This document shows positions 36,227-43,227 of a stretch of 43,227 nt of DNA, piece after piece. This DNA is from Hyphomicrobiales bacterium. Its GTDB lineage: Bacteria; Pseudomonadota; Alphaproteobacteria; Rhizobiales; Xanthobacteraceae. Below the pieces are notes generated by a model. That model ran no database searches, was not told the origin of the DNA, and worked only from the letters and a program-made list of their open reading frames with translations. The position numbers were made by a program, and so were the translations under genes. Positions within the stretch are counted from its first letter, which is position 1; each line of letters opens with the position of its first letter. The DNA lies in the NCBI GenBank assembly GCA_021323775.1, contig JAJPKK010000051.1, forward strand, positions 1 through 43,227. Reading direction: 5' to 3'.

Positions 36227-38590
36227 ATGAATATTCAAGACGATGCGAGTTCCTGGGCGGTGCAGAAGTTCGGCGTCGGGCAGCCCGTGCTGCGCACCGA
36301 GGATCCGATCCTGGTGCAGGGCCGCGGCAGCTACGCCGATGATGTGAACCTTGCGGGCCAAGCCTATGCGGCGATCGTGCGTTCGCGCCATGCCCACGGC
36401 GTCCTCAAGGGCATCGATACGGCGGCGGCGCTGGCGATGCCGGGCGTGCTTGCGGTCTACACGGGCGCTGACCTTCGGGCGGCCGGCTACGGCACGCTCA
36501 AATGCATACCGCCGCTGAACAACCGCGACGGCACGCCGATGAAGAAGCCGCCGCGGCCGGCGCTGGCCGTCGACAAGGTGCGCTTTGTCGGCGATCCGGT
36601 CGCCTGCGTGGTGGCAGAGACGCCGATTCAAGCAAAGGAAGCCGCCGAGGCCGTTGAGCTTGACGTTGCGCCGCTTCCCGCCGTCACGCTCGCGAGCGAA
36701 GCCGTCAAACCCGGCGCACCGCTCCTGTTCGATGACGTGCCGAACAACGTCGCACTCGACTACCACTATGGCGACGCTGCGCGGGTGAAGGAGGCGTTCG
36801 CCAAAGCGGCGCATGTGACCCGGCTCGAGCTGCGCAACACGCGCCTCGTGGTCAATGCCATGGAGCCGCGGGCGGCGGTTGCCGGCTACAATGCGGCGAG
36901 CGAGCGGTTCACGTTTTATGTCGGTTGCCAGGGGGTGTTCGGACTGCGCGCCCAGCTCGCTGAGATCCTGGGTATTGCTCCCACAAAGCTGCGCGTGCTC
37001 ACGCGCAATGTGGGCGGCTCGTTCGGCATGAAGGCGCAGGCCTACCCGGAATATGTCTGCCTTCTCCACGCGGCGAGACTGCTCGGGCGTCCGGTGAAGT
37101 GGACCGACGAGCGCTCCTCAAGCTTCCTCTCCGACAGTCACGGCCGCGATCACGAGAGGATCGCCGAGCTTGCGCTCGACGCAGATGGCCGGTTTCTGGC
37201 GATCCGCCTGACCGGCACTGCGAACATGGGCGCTTATCTGGGCGCGGTCGCGCCGCTGCCGCCGACCATCAATGCGGTCAAGAACATGGTCAGCGTCTAT
37301 CGCACGCCGCTGATCGAAGTCTCCACTCAATGCGTGTTCACCAACACCTCCTATGTCAGCGCCTACAGGGGCGCCGGGCGACCGGAGGGCAACTATTTCA
37401 TGGAGCGCCTGATCGATACGGCGGCGCGCGAAATGGGCATCGACCGGCTGGAGTTGCGCCGCCGCAACCTTGTTAAGCCTGCGGAAATTCCTTACGCGGC
37501 GGCCTCCGCTCAGATCTACGATTCCGGAGATTTCCCCGCCGTTTTCCGCCATGCGCTCGAACTCTCCGATTGGACGGGCTTTGCAGGGCGCAAGCGCGAG
37601 AGCAGGAAGCGCGGCAAGCTGCGCGGCATTGCCGTCGGCAGCTATCTGGAGGTGACGGCGCCGCCTAACAAAGAAATGGGCGGCATCCGTTTTGAGCCTG
37701 ACGGTGCCGTGACATTCATCACCGGCACGCTCGATTACGGCCAGGGTCACGCCACGCCGTTTGCGCAGATTCTGTCGAGCCGCCTCGGCGTGCCGTTCGA
37801 GCGCATCCGCCTGCTGCAGGGGGACAGCGACGAGCTGATCGCCGGCGGCGGCACCGGCGGCTCGCGGTCGGCCGCATCGAGCAGCATGGCCATGGTGGCG
37901 GCGATCGACAAGGTGATCGAGCAGGGGAAAGTGGTCGCCTCCCACCTGCTCGAAGCCGCCGTGGCGGACATCGAATTTGCCGACGGGCGATTCACCATTG
38001 CGGGGACCGATCGCTCGATCGGCTTGCTGGAACTCGCCGCGGAGTTGCGTGCGGGGACGAAGCTGCCTGACGATGTGGCCAAGACACTCGACGTCAAGCT
38101 CGCAAGCGAACCCGTGCCGTCCTGTTATCCGAACGGCTGCCACGTGGCCGAGGTCGAGATCGACCCTGAAACCGGCGTCGTCGAGGTGGTAAAATACGCC
38201 TCCGTCAACGACTTTGGCACGGTCATCAATCCAATGCTGGTGGAAGGCCAGATGCACGGCGGCCTTGTCCAGGGGATTGGCCAGGTGCTGATGGAGAACG
38301 TCGTCTACAACAGCGACGGCCAGCCCATTACGGGCTCGTTCATGGATTACGCCCTGCCGCGCGCTGGCGACGTGCCGAGCTTCGTTACCGAGCATCACCC
38401 GGTGCCGGCCGCCACCAATCCGCTCGGGATCAAGGGCTGCGGCGAGGCCGGCTGCGCCGGCGCGCTGGTGGCCGTGCCGAACGCGATCATCGACGCGCTG
38501 TCCGACTATGGCATCCGCCACATCGACATGCCGGTGACGCCGGAGAAGGTGTGGCGCGCGATTAATGCGGCGCGAGCGGGCAGCGCGTAG
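36227..38590 (+). CDS. Xanthine dehydrogenase-family molybdopterin-binding large subunit (form II CoxL-like)
   Basis: A 787-residue protein of the molybdenum hydroxylase large-subunit family. The N-terminal part (VLRTEDPILVQGRGSYADDV) and the molybdopterin domain (NVGGSFGMKAQAYPEY) are typical. The active-site loop is AYRGAGR (379-385), the form II signature, not the AYRCSFR of true CO dehydrogenase. The catalytic Glu740 is in GCGEAGC. It should oxidise an aldehyde, purine or aromatic heterocycle with water as oxygen source. The FeS (CoxS) and FAD (CoxM) partners are absent here. Weak ribosome site. The stop TAG at 38588 starts a palindromic repeat. Confidence 0.92.
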   Translation: MNIQDDASSWAVQKFGVGQPVLRTEDPILVQGRGSYADDVNLAGQAYAAIVRSRHAHGVLKGIDTAAALAMPGVLAVYTGADLRAAGYGTLKCIPPLNNRDGTPMKKPPRPALAVDKVRFVGDPVACVVAETPIQAKEAAEAVELDVAPLPAVTLASEAVKPGAPLLFDDVPNNVALDYHYGDAARVKEAFAKAAHVTRLELRNTRLVVNAMEPRAAVAGYNAASERFTFYVGCQGVFGLRAQLAEILGIAPTKLRVLTRNVGGSFGMKAQAYPEYVCLLHAARLLGRPVKWTDERSSSFLSDSHGRDHERIAELALDADGRFLAIRLTGTANMGAYLGAVAPLPPTINAVKNMVSVYRTPLIEVSTQCVFTNTSYVSAYRGAGRPEGNYFMERLIDTAAREMGIDRLELRRRNLVKPAEIPYAAASAQIYDSGDFPAVFRHALELSDWTGFAGRKRESRKRGKLRGIAVGSYLEVTAPPNKEMGGIRFEPDGAVTFITGTLDYGQGHATPFAQILSSRLGVPFERIRLLQGDSDELIAGGGTGGSRSAASSSMAMVAAIDKVIEQGKVVASHLLEAAVADIEFADGRFTIAGTDRSIGLLELAAELRAGTKLPDDVAKTLDVKLASEPVPSCYPNGCHVAEVEIDPETGVVEVVKYASVNDFGTVINPMLVEGQMHGGLVQGIGQVLMENVVYNSDGQPITGSFMDYALPRAGDVPSFVTEHHPVPAATNPLGIKGCGEAGCAGALVAVPNAIIDALSDYGIRHIDMPVTPEKVWRAINAARAGSA

Positions 38591-38686
38591 GATGGGTTGA
38601 GTGCAGCTAAAGCCCATCAGGCGGCGCCGTGCGGATAGCGAGCATGGGTTTCGCTTGCGTTTCATCGTCCCACGAACTCGTGGGAC
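38588..38686. repeat. Family B repeat followed by a perfect hairpin
   Basis: TAGGATGGGTTGAGTGCAGC starts at the stop codon of the CoxL-like gene and pairs loosely with AGCATGGGTTTCGCT. A perfect 9-base hairpin GTCCCACGA-ac-TCGTGGGAC follows at 38667-38686. The block separates two convergent genes and could end transcription from either side. Confidence 0.65.
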
Positions 38687-38741
38687 GAGCGAAGGCGCGT
38701 GCTGCACCTTCGCAGCGTTTCGGTCGTCGGGTCGGTCATTC

Positions 38742-40589
38742 TCACCGTCCGGACGGCGTGTCGGTTTGCGAAAGCCCCAGAGTGCCTCCGCGGAACCCGC
38801 CGGCATCCAGATAGCGGACATTGCCGACAGCCTGCACGTCGAGCACGGTCTGCAGCCCGTTGTCGGCCGGTGCGGAGGCGATTGACCAGCTCCTGACATC
38901 GGGCATCGCGCCGCCCGGCATCGCCTCCGTGATCACCCGGCCGGTGAGCGTGCCCCTGTCGTTAAGCTCAAGTCCCAGGATCGCCGCGACTGTGCGGCCC
39001 ACATCGGCATTGCTGACCGGGGCCGTGTCGACGAAGCCTGATTTGAAGTCAGGACCCGCGAGCGCCATGAAGTTCCAGGTATCGGCGCGGCTCAGACTGC
39101 CGTGCATGCCCTGGCCTTGCTGAAGACCCGCATCGGCGACTTCGACCGGGCAGCGCACCGGCTCGCCGCAGACGGTGTCGAAGGAGCGGAAATTGACCAC
39201 GATGGCAGGCTTGGGCGTCACTGCGGCGCCGTCGAGGTTGATATCCGCGAGCGACAGCGCGCCGGGAAAATTGCCGAGCCTGCGGTCGACAAAGAGCCCG
39301 CTTACATAATCCTGGGCGAGCAGCGCCTTGACGGTCTTGCCGGCCAGCTCCTTGTCGCCGTCCGGGATGTAGATCAGGTCCGCCCCGCCGTTGGCCGCAA
39401 TCACCACCTTCGGGTGATCCTTGTCGCCGCCGATCATGGCGTTGCCGAATCGCGGATGAGCGCCATCGTCAACCCTCGCGAAATTGCTCTCGTGGTCGAT
39501 CAGCGGCAGGCCCAGCGCTTTGGCAAGATCGATGGCGAGAAAGCCGGGCGGCAACAGACCAGCCGGCGTGTCGGCATAGCGCGCCTGGGCGGCGGCACTT
39601 GTTGCGCTCTGTTTGGAGATGGTCGAAAAACCGTGATCCGCCGTGACGATAATGTCGGTGTCCCGGGCAAGCGCCAGTTCGGCGAGAGCAGCGCGGATGC
39701 GGCCGAGATCATCATCGGCATTGCGGATGGCCGCGAGCGAACTCGGCCCGTTGATGCCGGGTATCAGGCTCTGCAGGCTGTCGCCCTCATTGTGCTGGGT
39801 GCCGTCGGGATCACGAGACCAGAACACGAGCAGGAACGGCTTGTTGCGCGCCTTAAACAGCGGCAGGACCGCGCGCGTGGCGACTGCGACGAGATAGTCC
39901 TGCTGGGCGACATTGGCCACCGTGGCGCCGGGCGTCGTCGCATTGCCCGCAGCGCCGTTGACGCCGCGGCCGGGCGTCGCGGGCGCGAGGCCGGCCGCCT
40001 TCAGGCGGTCGGCGAGCTCCGCGGAGAGCGGGATGCCCCGCGTGGAGCCGGTCGCATCGTCGATGACGATCGTTTGCGATCCGCTGCGTTCGGTGTGATC
40101 GAACAGCAGCGCTGGACCAAGCTTGCCGATGACCGCGGTGCTGAAGCCCTTGTCGCGGGCGAGCTTGACGATCGTGTCCTCATGCAAGAAGTTGCCGCCG
40201 AAATGCGCGTCGAGGTCGCCGAGAACGGCATCGTTCTCGATGAACCGCGTCGGACTGTCTGCGGCGCTCGGCGCCAAGCCCACAAACAGAGTGTTGCCGA
40301 ACACGCCGGTGTCGCCAAGGTGGTGGCCGGTGGCAATCGCCGAAGCGTTGGCCATCGTCAAGGTCGGGAATACCGCGTGGCTGTTGACAAGGAAAACGCC
40401 CTGCTGCGCAAGCGTCGCCAGATTCGGAGCGGTTTCGTGGTTGACCGAGCGGGAGCGCAGCCCATCGGCCACAAAGATCACGACGTTATGGGGGACCGCG
40501 CCGGGTCTGGCTTGTCCGTCTGGCGCTTGGGCAAGGACGGGGGTTGCCATCGCGATCAGGCCGACAGAGATAAGCGCCCGAATGTTCAT
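38742..40589 (-). CDS. Exported alkaline-phosphatase-superfamily phosphodiesterase
   Basis: A 615-residue protein with a signal peptide (1-20, VLAQ end) and the AlkP/nucleotide pyrophosphatase fold. Metal and catalytic motifs are VIFVADGLRSRSVN, the nucleophile Thr in AVFPTLTMANASAIATGHHL, FWSRDPDGTQHNEGD and IIVTADHGFSTI. It should cleave phosphate esters or diesters in the periplasm; the substrate is unknown. Start at 40589 has GGGAA upstream and the upstream open frame is repeat DNA. No Pho-type partners are nearby. Confidence 0.85.
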   Translation of the reverse strand: MNIRALISVGLIAMATPVLAQAPDGQARPGAVPHNVVIFVADGLRSRSVNHETAPNLATLAQQGVFLVNSHAVFPTLTMANASAIATGHHLGDTGVFGNTLFVGLAPSAADSPTRFIENDAVLGDLDAHFGGNFLHEDTIVKLARDKGFSTAVIGKLGPALLFDHTERSGSQTIVIDDATGSTRGIPLSAELADRLKAAGLAPATPGRGVNGAAGNATTPGATVANVAQQDYLVAVATRAVLPLFKARNKPFLLVFWSRDPDGTQHNEGDSLQSLIPGINGPSSLAAIRNADDDLGRIRAALAELALARDTDIIVTADHGFSTISKQSATSAAAQARYADTPAGLLPPGFLAIDLAKALGLPLIDHESNFARVDDGAHPRFGNAMIGGDKDHPKVVIAANGGADLIYIPDGDKELAGKTVKALLAQDYVSGLFVDRRLGNFPGALSLADINLDGAAVTPKPAIVVNFRSFDTVCGEPVRCPVEVADAGLQQGQGMHGSLSRADTWNFMALAGPDFKSGFVDTAPVSNADVGRTVAAILGLELNDRGTLTGRVITEAMPGGAMPDVRSWSIASAPADNGLQTVLDVQAVGNVRYLDAGGFRGGTLGLSQTDTPSGR

Positions 40590-40624
40590 GAAAATTCCCG
40601 ACTCGTAACGGTGCTGCTTGATTC

Positions 40625-40698
40625 GTAGCCCGGGTTGAGCGCGAGCGAAACCCGGGATCGGCGTTGCCGCACGCGAGGGTGACCCCGGACTTCGCTTA
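40625..40698. repeat. Family B palindromic repeat
   Basis: GTAGCCCGGGTTGAGCGCGA then gcgaaacccggg begins at 40625; a decayed opposite arm (CCCCGGACTTCGCTTA) follows. It lies between the divergent phosphodiesterase and EamA genes, just upstream of the former's start. Confidence 0.7.
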
Positions 40699-40871
40699 AG
40701 TTTGTCATCCGACCCACCCAGAGTCCCGGGTGGCTCAATCCGGCCCACGAACGACGCTCTGGCAGAGCAAAATCGACTGACAGTCTTGTGACAATCGCAA
40801 TAGCATTTTTTTTGCAATTGCGTACGGATGGCGGCGCCGGCTCGGCCGGATAATGCCGAAGGAGCAGCGGG

Positions 40872-42002
40872 GTGCAACAGCTTAACGGCGCCGCGGAGGC
40901 GGTCACCGCCCGCAAAGCGAGCGACGAGCCGCCCTCCTGCTCTCGCCCGCATGCGGGCAGGGCGGTTGCACGCGGCGCCGCCACGTCTCCGCTTGTGGGG
41001 GAGGGCCGGGGTGGGGGGGCGGGCAAGTTGGCCCGGAAATCGCCCACTGGCGCGACCCCCACCCCCGACCCCTCCGCACAAGGGGGAGGGGAGGAGTCCG
41101 CGGCAGCGTCGAATCTTAACTCAGCGCCTAAAAGCGGCGGGCAGAGGGTCGAACGAATCCCGCTGGGCATCGCCTGCATGCTCGCCGCGACGATTCTGTT
41201 CGCGGGCTCAAGCGCGCTGTCCAAGTGGCTCGTCGCCACCTATCCGATCGGCGAAATGCTGTTCATGCGCGCCGCGACGGCGCTCATCGGCGTGAGCCTC
41301 GTGATTCTGCCCGTTACGGGCTTCAAGGTGTTTCGCACCAAACGGCTGCGCGACCACTTGCTGCGCAGCGTCTCCCAGTCATGCGCGCAGACGTTTCTCG
41401 TCATCGCGTTCAGCCTGATGCCGCTTGCCAGTGCAGTCGCGATTAACTTTTCGGCGCCCCTTTTTGCCACGGTTGCGGCGTTCGTGTTCCTCAAGGAGAC
41501 CGTCGGCCCGGTGCGCTGGGGCGCGCTGATCGTCGGTTTTATGGGCGTGCTGCTGGTTACGTCGCCGGGTGCTGATACACTCCAGGCGGGATCGCTGTTC
41601 GCGCTCGCCAACGCGGTCCTGTTCGGCACCGTTACGGTCGGCGTGCGCCGCATGACGGCGACCGAGTCGGCCGAAACATTGACGATGTATCAGATGGTGT
41701 TCCTGACGGCCTTCTTCGCCGCAGCTTTGCCGTTCGGCTGGGTGACGCCGACCCTCGCGGACTGGGGCGCCCTGGCGGCAAACGGTCTCGCTAACGCGCT
41801 CGGCCAATATCTGTGGACGCGCGCGCTCCATCTCGCCCCCACCTCGGCCGTGGTGCCTTTCAATTACTTCTCACTCGTGTGGGCGATTATATTGGGATTG
41901 CTGGTGTGGGGCGACGTACCATCCGCCACACTGCTTGTAGGTTCGGCGGTCGTCGTGGGATCGGGCATGTTCTTGCTCTGGCACGAGTCGCGCGGGCGGT
42001 AA
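40872..42002 (+). CDS. EamA/DMT-family transporter with repeat-derived N-terminus
   Basis: A 376-residue inner-membrane protein. Residues about 96-372 are a ten-helix drug/metabolite transporter with two EamA halves (IACMLAATILFAGSSALSKW, MPLASAVAINFSAPLFATVA, LHLAPTSAVVPFNYFSLVWA). The first 90 residues are Pro/Gly/Ala-rich (TSPLVGEGRGGGAG, TPTPDPSAQGGGE) and are encoded by a family A palindrome. The start is a GTG at 40872 with AAGGAG seven bases upstream, which supports translation of the extension. An internal start near 41178 would remove it. Substrate unknown. Confidence 0.85.
   Translation: MQQLNGAAEAVTARKASDEPPSCSRPHAGRAVARGAATSPLVGEGRGGGAGKLARKSPTGATPTPDPSAQGGGEESAAASNLNSAPKSGGQRVERIPLGIACMLAATILFAGSSALSKWLVATYPIGEMLFMRAATALIGVSLVILPVTGFKVFRTKRLRDHLLRSVSQSCAQTFLVIAFSLMPLASAVAINFSAPLFATVAAFVFLKETVGPVRWGALIVGFMGVLLVTSPGADTLQAGSLFALANAVLFGTVTVGVRRMTATESAETLTMYQMVFLTAFFAAALPFGWVTPTLADWGALAANGLANALGQYLWTRALHLAPTSAVVPFNYFSLVWAIILGLLVWGDVPSATLLVGSAVVVGSGMFLLWHESRGR
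40945..41082. repeat. Family A palindromes inside the EamA reading frame
   Basis: A perfect palindrome GCCCGCATGCGGGC lies at 40945-40958. Then CTTGTGGGGGAGGGCCGGGG (from 40992) pairs imperfectly with ACCCCCGACCCCTCCGCACA then ag (to 41082). Both are read in frame without a stop. The composition and the encoded peptide (GEGRGGG...PTPDPS) match the element in the tctAB linker. Confidence 0.8.
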
Positions 42003-42083
42003 CGGGCGGAGAGGCCATTGTGGGACCGCGAGCGTCTCGCCCGCAGCGTCCATTGCATCGGCTTCAAGGATACGGACATGTAA

Positions 42084-42378
42084 GAGTCTGTCCGGAAACA
42101 TTAGCTGGGATTGCAAAGCTTTCGCAGCATGAGGCGAATTGAGGCGAGGCGCAAGAATGCGAGGCCCTTGCGATTGAGGTTCTCCCAGTCTTTGGCGAGC
42201 CTTCAATGGCGCAATCAGCGCCCATTCGTCGTCGGTCAGAATCGCTCGGATAGCGCAATTGGCTGCGGTCATAGCGTTTGCGGTTCTGTGGCGTCCACAT
42301 CGTGCCCCCACGAATCAGCCCGCTACTCTTGAACCACAACTGATTCAATGGATTCAATATCTTCCCGGACGGACACTC
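42084..42378. mobile_element. MITE-like internally deleted IS5-family element
   Basis: The left end GAGTCTGTCCGG (42084-42095) has a near match in reverse at the right end, CCGGACGGACACTC (42365-42378). Between them are the first 30 and last 30 codons of an IS5-family transposase (see next entry) with the middle missing. At about 295 bases it is too short to move itself but could be moved by a full-length relative. No clear target duplication is seen, so the right end is less certain. Confidence 0.7.
42101..42300 (-). pseudogene. IS5-family transposase remnant, N- and C-terminal ends only
   Basis: From the ATG at 42300 the start MWTPQNRKRYDRSQLRYPSD is typical of IS5-family transposases. After a frameshift it continues LTDDEWALIAPLKA. 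The last part, in a third frame, reads KDWENLNRKGLAFLRLASIR then LMLRKLCNPS and a TAA stop at 42101, the typical C-terminus. The catalytic DDE core is absent. It cannot make a working transposase. Confidence 0.85.
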
Positions 42379-42416
42379 AGGGAATCGGTCGACCAGAGTC
42401 CATGGGAGATTCCAAA

Positions 42417-42857
42417 TCAAATTGAAACAATTCGGATGAGTGGACGCTCGGCTAGCGGATCGACCTCCACCAGGGCCCCGTTGGGGATGACCTGCGTAAT
42501 ATCGCAATTGAAACCTGAGATCATCGTGAAATCCGCGAAAGCCGCGCCCTGGACCATGATGGGGTTGACGGCGTTGAGGACAAGGGCTGCCGGCACGACG
42601 CCGCGCGCCTTCATTTCGTAAAGCATCCACGCCGTTGCGACGCCGCCCTTGGCGGCGTCGAGGACCAGCACGCGGCCCACATAGCTCTCGCCGGCGAGCT
42701 TGTGTTCGGGCCGCGAAAAGACCCCTCGCACCCGGTCAAGATCATAGCGCGCCGAAAAACCGTCCTTGGCGACGAGGGCGCGACCCTGCCGCTTCGCGCC
42801 CATTCCGGCCGCGGCGCAGAAGACTTTGCCGCAGCCGCTGTCATTTCGGTTGGTCAT
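42417..42857 (-). CDS. Aconitase X swivel (DUF126) small subunit
   Basis: A 146-residue protein of the aconitase X small-subunit family (swivel domain). Known aconitase X enzymes dehydrate hydroxy acids, such as cis-3-hydroxy-L-proline or mevalonate 5-phosphate. Seen are GESYVGRVLVLDAAKGGVAT, ARGVVPAALVLNAVNPIMVQ, GAAFADFTMISGF and IPNGALVEVDP. The usual Gly-Arg-Gly-Ser-Ser stretch is AAKGGVAT here, so it is a divergent branch and the substrate is uncertain. The ATG at 42857 fits family length. The large subunit is directly upstream, about 100 bases away. Confidence 0.8.
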   Translation of the reverse strand: MTNRNDSGCGKVFCAAAGMGAKRQGRALVAKDGFSARYDLDRVRGVFSRPEHKLAGESYVGRVLVLDAAKGGVATAWMLYEMKARGVVPAALVLNAVNPIMVQGAAFADFTMISGFNCDITQVIPNGALVEVDPLAERPLIRIVSI

Positions 42858-42957
42858 GCCGGTGCTTCTTTCCGATGACGTTGGGCGAGCGCCGCGCACC
42901 TCTCTCCCGCCGGGTCCCCTGCCGGCAGAGGTGAAGGGCGACACAACGCTTCATGGT

Positions 42958-43227
42958 TCATGTCGCAATCCGTCCGCCAGCGCAGGCGGCATCGACGCAG
43001 GCCTCCATGGACAACAGCGCCGGCGTGTAGCCGTAGCCGCTGATGATGTTCACCAGCTTGGCGGAGTTCGTCGCCAGCCGCTTCCAGCCGTTCGCCTTCG
43101 CCATCTCGCGGGCGTAGCTTTGGTAGAAACACATGCCCGACAGCACCAGGCCGCCCGCCGCCTCGATCCGCGCCGTAAGGCCGATGCGGTCGGCGTCCGG
43201 CTTGACCTGCGGGCTGGTGACAACGAG
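42958..43227 (-). CDS. Aconitase X catalytic (DUF521) large subunit, C-terminal fragment
   Basis: The open frame enters from the right edge and ends at 42958; 89 codons are visible. GLVLSGMCFYQSYAREMAKA, TNSAKLVNIISGYGYTPALL and SMEACVDAACAG match the C-terminus of aconitase X large subunits, including the conserved N-S-A-K. It precedes the swivel subunit in the same direction, so both form one enzyme. The Fe-S or metal-binding part lies beyond the window. Confidence 0.78.
   Translation of the reverse strand, partial: LVVTSPQVKPDADRIGLTARIEAAGGLVLSGMCFYQSYAREMAKANGWKRLATNSAKLVNIISGYGYTPALLSMEACVDAACAGGRIAT

Larger units (their letters stand above)
42003..42416. other. Region without intact gene, holding an IS5-type remnant
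   Basis: The gap between the EamA gene and the aconitase X small subunit gene is mainly the internally deleted IS5-like element at 42084-42378. Nothing else is recognised. Confidence 0.6.

Noticed and set aside
36227-38590. Carbon monoxide dehydrogenase (coxL)
   Set aside because: The active-site loop is AYRGAGR rather than AYRCSFR, and the CoxM and CoxS genes are absent.
37118-38899. Long reading frame opposite the CoxL-like gene
   Set aside because: It is the His/Arg-rich antisense shadow expected in GC-rich coding DNA; the forward frame has clear family motifs.
39102-40628. Long reading frame opposite the AlkP-superfamily gene
   Set aside because: The leftward frame has a signal peptide and catalytic motifs; this one has none.

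Overview
The window is a GC-rich piece of chromosome from an alphaproteobacterium, most likely Hyphomicrobiales (Rhizobiales), near the Bradyrhizobium/Rhodopseudomonas/Xanthobacteraceae group. This rests on family content, not on a database search: a pyruvate dehydrogenase operon whose E1-beta carries its own lipoyl domain and which contains a DUF5076-like gene, an Hsp20 plus DUF1150 pair, TTT and TRAP type solute transport proteins, an orphan form II CoxL-like protein, and many GC-rich dispersed palindromes. I saw no rRNA, tRNA, CRISPR array or intact prophage.

Layout. 0.4-1.6 kb: a secreted protein of unknown function. 2.0-3.3 kb: hsp20-DUF1150 behind a likely RpoH promoter, facing ptsN. 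3.4-4.3 kb: a polysaccharide deacetylase family protein. 4.5-9.0 kb: a fused TctA-TctB transporter, a divergent D-2-hydroxyacid dehydrogenase and a TRAP-type binding protein. 9.3-14.1 kb: an exported set comprising a small cytochrome c, a haem-motif beta-propeller protein, a GlcG/HbpS-like protein and a paralogue of the first gene. 14.4-15.5 kb: a more A+T-rich patch with orphan genes. 15.6-23.4 kb: central carbon genes, all leftward: eno, ftsB-like, pdhA, pdhB, DUF5076-like, pdhC, lpdA. 23.7-25.3 kb: a copper chaperone, a DUF2946-like protein and queF. 25.6-26.6 kb: a peptidoglycan-binding-domain protein of unusual architecture. 26.7-31.5 kb: guaB, an RsmB-type methyltransferase, guaA and a Pmp3-like protein. 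31.6-36 kb: an MFS pump, an orphan binding protein, rlmE and ppx. 36.2-42 kb: CoxL-like protein, an AlkP-superfamily phosphodiesterase and an EamA transporter. 42.1-42.4 kb: an internally deleted IS5-type element. 42.4-43.2 kb: two subunits of a divergent aconitase X enzyme, the large one cut by the window edge.

How the genes fit together. Enolase feeds phosphoenolpyruvate to pyruvate; PdhA/PdhB/PdhC/Lpd then make acetyl-CoA. GuaB and GuaA convert IMP to GMP with a methyltransferase gene lodged between them. The 4.5-14 kb block looks like an uptake and periplasmic redox region whose substrate is unknown.

The most unusual feature is the load of palindromic elements. At least three are read in frame inside proteins: in the TctA-TctB linker, the PdhB linker, and the N-terminus of the EamA transporter, where a good Shine-Dalgarno and GTG precede the element. 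The edges of another family supply or overlap the stop codons of four genes. This recalls the protein-coding palindromic elements known from Rickettsia.
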